A stretch of 5,658 bases of DNA from Candidatus Intestinimonas stercorigallinarum (GTDB lineage Bacteria; Bacillota; Clostridia; Oscillospirales; Oscillospiraceae), in contig DXDV01000310.1 of the NCBI GenBank assembly GCA_019115345.1, positions 1 through 5,658 of the forward strand. The letters run 5' to 3'. Under the pieces are notes generated by a model. The model did not search any database and had not been told where the DNA came from. It saw only the letters and a list, made by a program, of their open reading frames with translations. Both the position numbers and the translations under genes were made by a program. Positions 3,959-5,658 of the stretch are shown piece after piece (the stretch's first letter is position 1; every line of letters begins with the position of its first letter).

Positions 3959-5554
3959 TTAGGGGCTCACAAAGACCTGGAGGGTGGTGGTGAGCTGACG
4001 GCCGGGGGCGGCGACGATCTGGCCGTTGTAGTACATGGCGGTGGAGGCGCCGCCGTCCAGATTGACGGCGTCCTGACAGCCCAGCTGGAGCATGAGCTCC
4101 CGCATCTGCTGGATGGAGGCGGAGGGGACGCTCACCAGCAGGAGCTTCCCGTCGGCGGTGGTGCCCACGGCGGTGCGGGGAGTAATGCTGGTGGTGAAGC
4201 GGGCCTCGGTGAAGCCGGGGTCCAGATAGGTCTCGATGGCGCCGTCCTTCACCAGGCGGGGAGCGCCGGAGATGAGGGAGGTGACCCCCTCCAGGGAGAA
4301 GCCCTCCTCGTCCTCCACCCGCAGGTAGGGCTCCATGGTCACGGTGCGGCCCATCTCAGGGATCTGGTAGTAGTGGGTGGCGGTGAAGGCGGAGCCCATC
4401 CACAGCACATAGCCATCGGAGGGGATGGTCAGGGTCTCCCCCACAGACACGGCCCGGTAGTCGGTGGTGACGCCGCCCCGGACGGTAAGGGCGGCGCCGG
4501 CACAGGTGACGGGCACGCTGGTCCCGCGGGCGGGGGTGTAGAGCACGGAGCCGTCGGCGTACTGCTCAAAGACGTTCAGATTGTAGCCGGACCACTGCTG
4601 GACGGTACCGCCGTCGGTGGTGATGACCCGGTAGAACACGGAGGGGCGGCCATAGTACGTCTTGCCGTCGGCGGTGATGCCCAGGGAGGTCAGGGAGCCG
4701 CTGTTGCCGTAGACGAAGTTCCCATTGACCATCACGGGGCCGATGGGGTCCTTGATGTCCTCGTAGGACTCGAAGAAGTTGGCGTTGATCACCGCCAGAG
4801 CGCCGCCGGAGCTGGACACGATGTTGGAGAAATCGGCGGTGGCGTTGAGCTGGTTGCCCACGATAGCGCTGCGGACGGAGACCTTGGGATCGGTGAGATC
4901 CACGGTGACGATCCGGGCGCTGACAGTTCCGGAGGCCAGGGCATAGCTCCCCTCCTGGTAGCTCACCGACTGGGTGGCGGGCACGGCGGGGGTGGTGGGC
5001 GTCTGGGTCTCCTGGGTCTTGGCCACCAGAGCTTTCACGCTGGCCAGACTGGTCAGGCTGTTCTGGTCCACCGGGGCGGCGCTCACCACCACGATCTGGT
5101 TGGTGGGCTCATAGGAGACGGACAGGCCAAGGTTCTCGGAGACGAAGCGGACCGGCACGAAGGTGCGGTCGTTCTTGGCCTCGGCGGGCACGTCCATGGT
5201 GACGGATACCCCGTCCACCGTGGCCTGGGCCGAGCCGGGCGCAAGCTCCACCTGGCGGCCGTTCAGGGTACACAGCACACCGCCGGTGGAGGGGACCCAC
5301 TCCACGTAGCCGCCGAAGGCCTCCAGCACACGCCGGATGGGCAGCAGGGTGTAGCCGCCGCCGTTGAGCTCGACGGCATAGGGAACCACCTGATCGTTGC
5401 TCTCGTCCACCAGGGTGACCTGGGTGTCGATGGCGCACCAGGGGCTGCCCAGCTTCAGGGCCACCTCAGAGGAGGCGGCGCCAGCCGGCACGGGCAGAAG
5501 GCTCGCCACCATGCACAGCGCCAGGATGAGCCCAAACCAATTCTTTTTTCTCAT
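3959..5554 (-). CDS. Secreted stalk-domain protein with phosphodiester glycosidase (NAGPA) domain
   Basis: This is a 531-residue exported protein. Residues 1-26 form a signal peptide: RKK, a hydrophobic core, then a likely cleavage after AGA (26/27). Residues about 31-158 match the copper amine oxidase N-terminal (stalk) domain, with its two characteristic repeats LLPIRRVLEAFGG (70-82) and FVPVRFVSENLG (132-143). A Thr/Pro/Gln-rich linker follows near 178-197. Residues about 210-529 form a phosphodiester glycosidase domain (the NAGPA family, named after the mammalian mannose-6-phosphate uncovering enzyme), with INANFF at 256-261 and the conserved NLDGGAST at 498-505. No LPXTG motif, SLH repeats or C-terminal membrane helix is seen, so it is released or held non-covalently at the cell wall. 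The substrate is unknown; a sugar-1-phosphodiester in envelope polymers is a guess. AGAGGGAG upstream supports the ATG at 5554. The stalk domain does not imply amine oxidase activity. Confidence 0.9.
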   Translation of the reverse strand: MRKKNWFGLILALCMVASLLPVPAGAASSEVALKLGSPWCAIDTQVTLVDESNDQVVPYAVELNGGGYTLLPIRRVLEAFGGYVEWVPSTGGVLCTLNGRQVELAPGSAQATVDGVSVTMDVPAEAKNDRTFVPVRFVSENLGLSVSYEPTNQIVVVSAAPVDQNSLTSLASVKALVAKTQETQTPTTPAVPATQSVSYQEGSYALASGTVSARIVTVDLTDPKVSVRSAIVGNQLNATADFSNIVSSSGGALAVINANFFESYEDIKDPIGPVMVNGNFVYGNSGSLTSLGITADGKTYYGRPSVFYRVITTDGGTVQQWSGYNLNVFEQYADGSVLYTPARGTSVPVTCAGAALTVRGGVTTDYRAVSVGETLTIPSDGYVLWMGSAFTATHYYQIPEMGRTVTMEPYLRVEDEEGFSLEGVTSLISGAPRLVKDGAIETYLDPGFTEARFTTSITPRTAVGTTADGKLLLVSVPSASIQQMRELMLQLGCQDAVNLDGGASTAMYYNGQIVAAPGRQLTTTLQVFVSP

Positions 5555-5571
5555 ACGCTCTCCCTCTTTGC

Positions 5572-5611
5572 AAAAAAATCATCGTCCCGTTCCATGCCGG
5601 ACCTGCGGGAC
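5572..5611 (-). terminator. Possible weak terminator upstream of the secreted-protein gene
   Basis: On the minus strand GTCCCG (5611-5606) can pair with CGGGAC (5589-5584) across a 16-base loop, and a run of seven T residues (5578-5572) follows five bases after the stem. It could end a transcript arriving from beyond the right edge, or attenuate the downstream gene. The short stem, large loop and gap before the T run make it uncertain. No clear promoter was found between here and the window end. Confidence 0.3.
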
Positions 5612-5658
5612 ACCTCCCATCCCTTCCCCATTCAGCTGGGAAACGCGACGGATGCGAT

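Noticed and set aside
1..5658. tRNA or rRNA genes, CRISPR arrays, insertion sequence ends, T-box or other classical riboswitches
   Set aside because: Looked for on both strands; no cloverleaf, repeat-spacer pattern, transposase or T-box motif was found.

Overview
The window looks like chromosome from a GC-rich, spore-forming, low-GC-phylum Clostridia member. My best inference is Oscillospiraceae (Flavonifractor/Lawsonibacter/Oscillibacter-like). The reasons are a sporulation sigma-K gene fragment, a very GC-rich coding style, AGGAGG-type ribosome binding sites, strong sigma-A promoters with consensus -35 boxes, an Lsa/CplR-type ABC-F protein and a secreted stalk-domain/NAGPA protein. The genus cannot be fixed from the sequence alone.

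Layout, left to right. Positions 1-267 are compositionally different (about 47% G+C by hand count of the first 240 bases, against clearly GC-rich DNA elsewhere) and hold no gene I can name. They abut the 3' end of a truncated sigK on the minus strand (268-474). Its 66 recognisable residues stop abruptly in sigma region 2.1, exactly where foreign sequence and an in-frame TAA begin. I read this as one end of a skin-like (sigK-intervening) element, with the rest of the element and the C-terminal half of sigK beyond the left edge. Divergent from sigK is gltX (glutamyl-tRNA synthetase, plus strand, 641-2131). It has a consensus sigma-A promoter and a TTG start, and ends in a bidirectional hairpin terminator. 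Converging on it from the right is an antibiotic-resistance-type ABC-F ATPase (2230-3708, minus strand). Farther right is a secreted protein with a copper-amine-oxidase-like stalk domain and a phosphodiester glycosidase (NAGPA) domain (3959-5554, minus strand).

The 250 bases between the ABC-F gene and its upstream neighbour contain a complete attenuation leader: a consensus promoter, a three-codon reading frame (Met-Arg-Lys) with its own ribosome binding site, an early hairpin, a candidate anti-terminator and a strong intrinsic terminator just before the ABC-F ribosome binding site. This is the architecture of drug-induced, ribosome-mediated attenuation seen upstream of other ribosome-protecting ABC-F genes.

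The genes do not form one pathway. The two notable systems are a developmental gene apparently controlled by DNA rearrangement (sigK) and a resistance gene apparently controlled by translation-coupled transcription attenuation.
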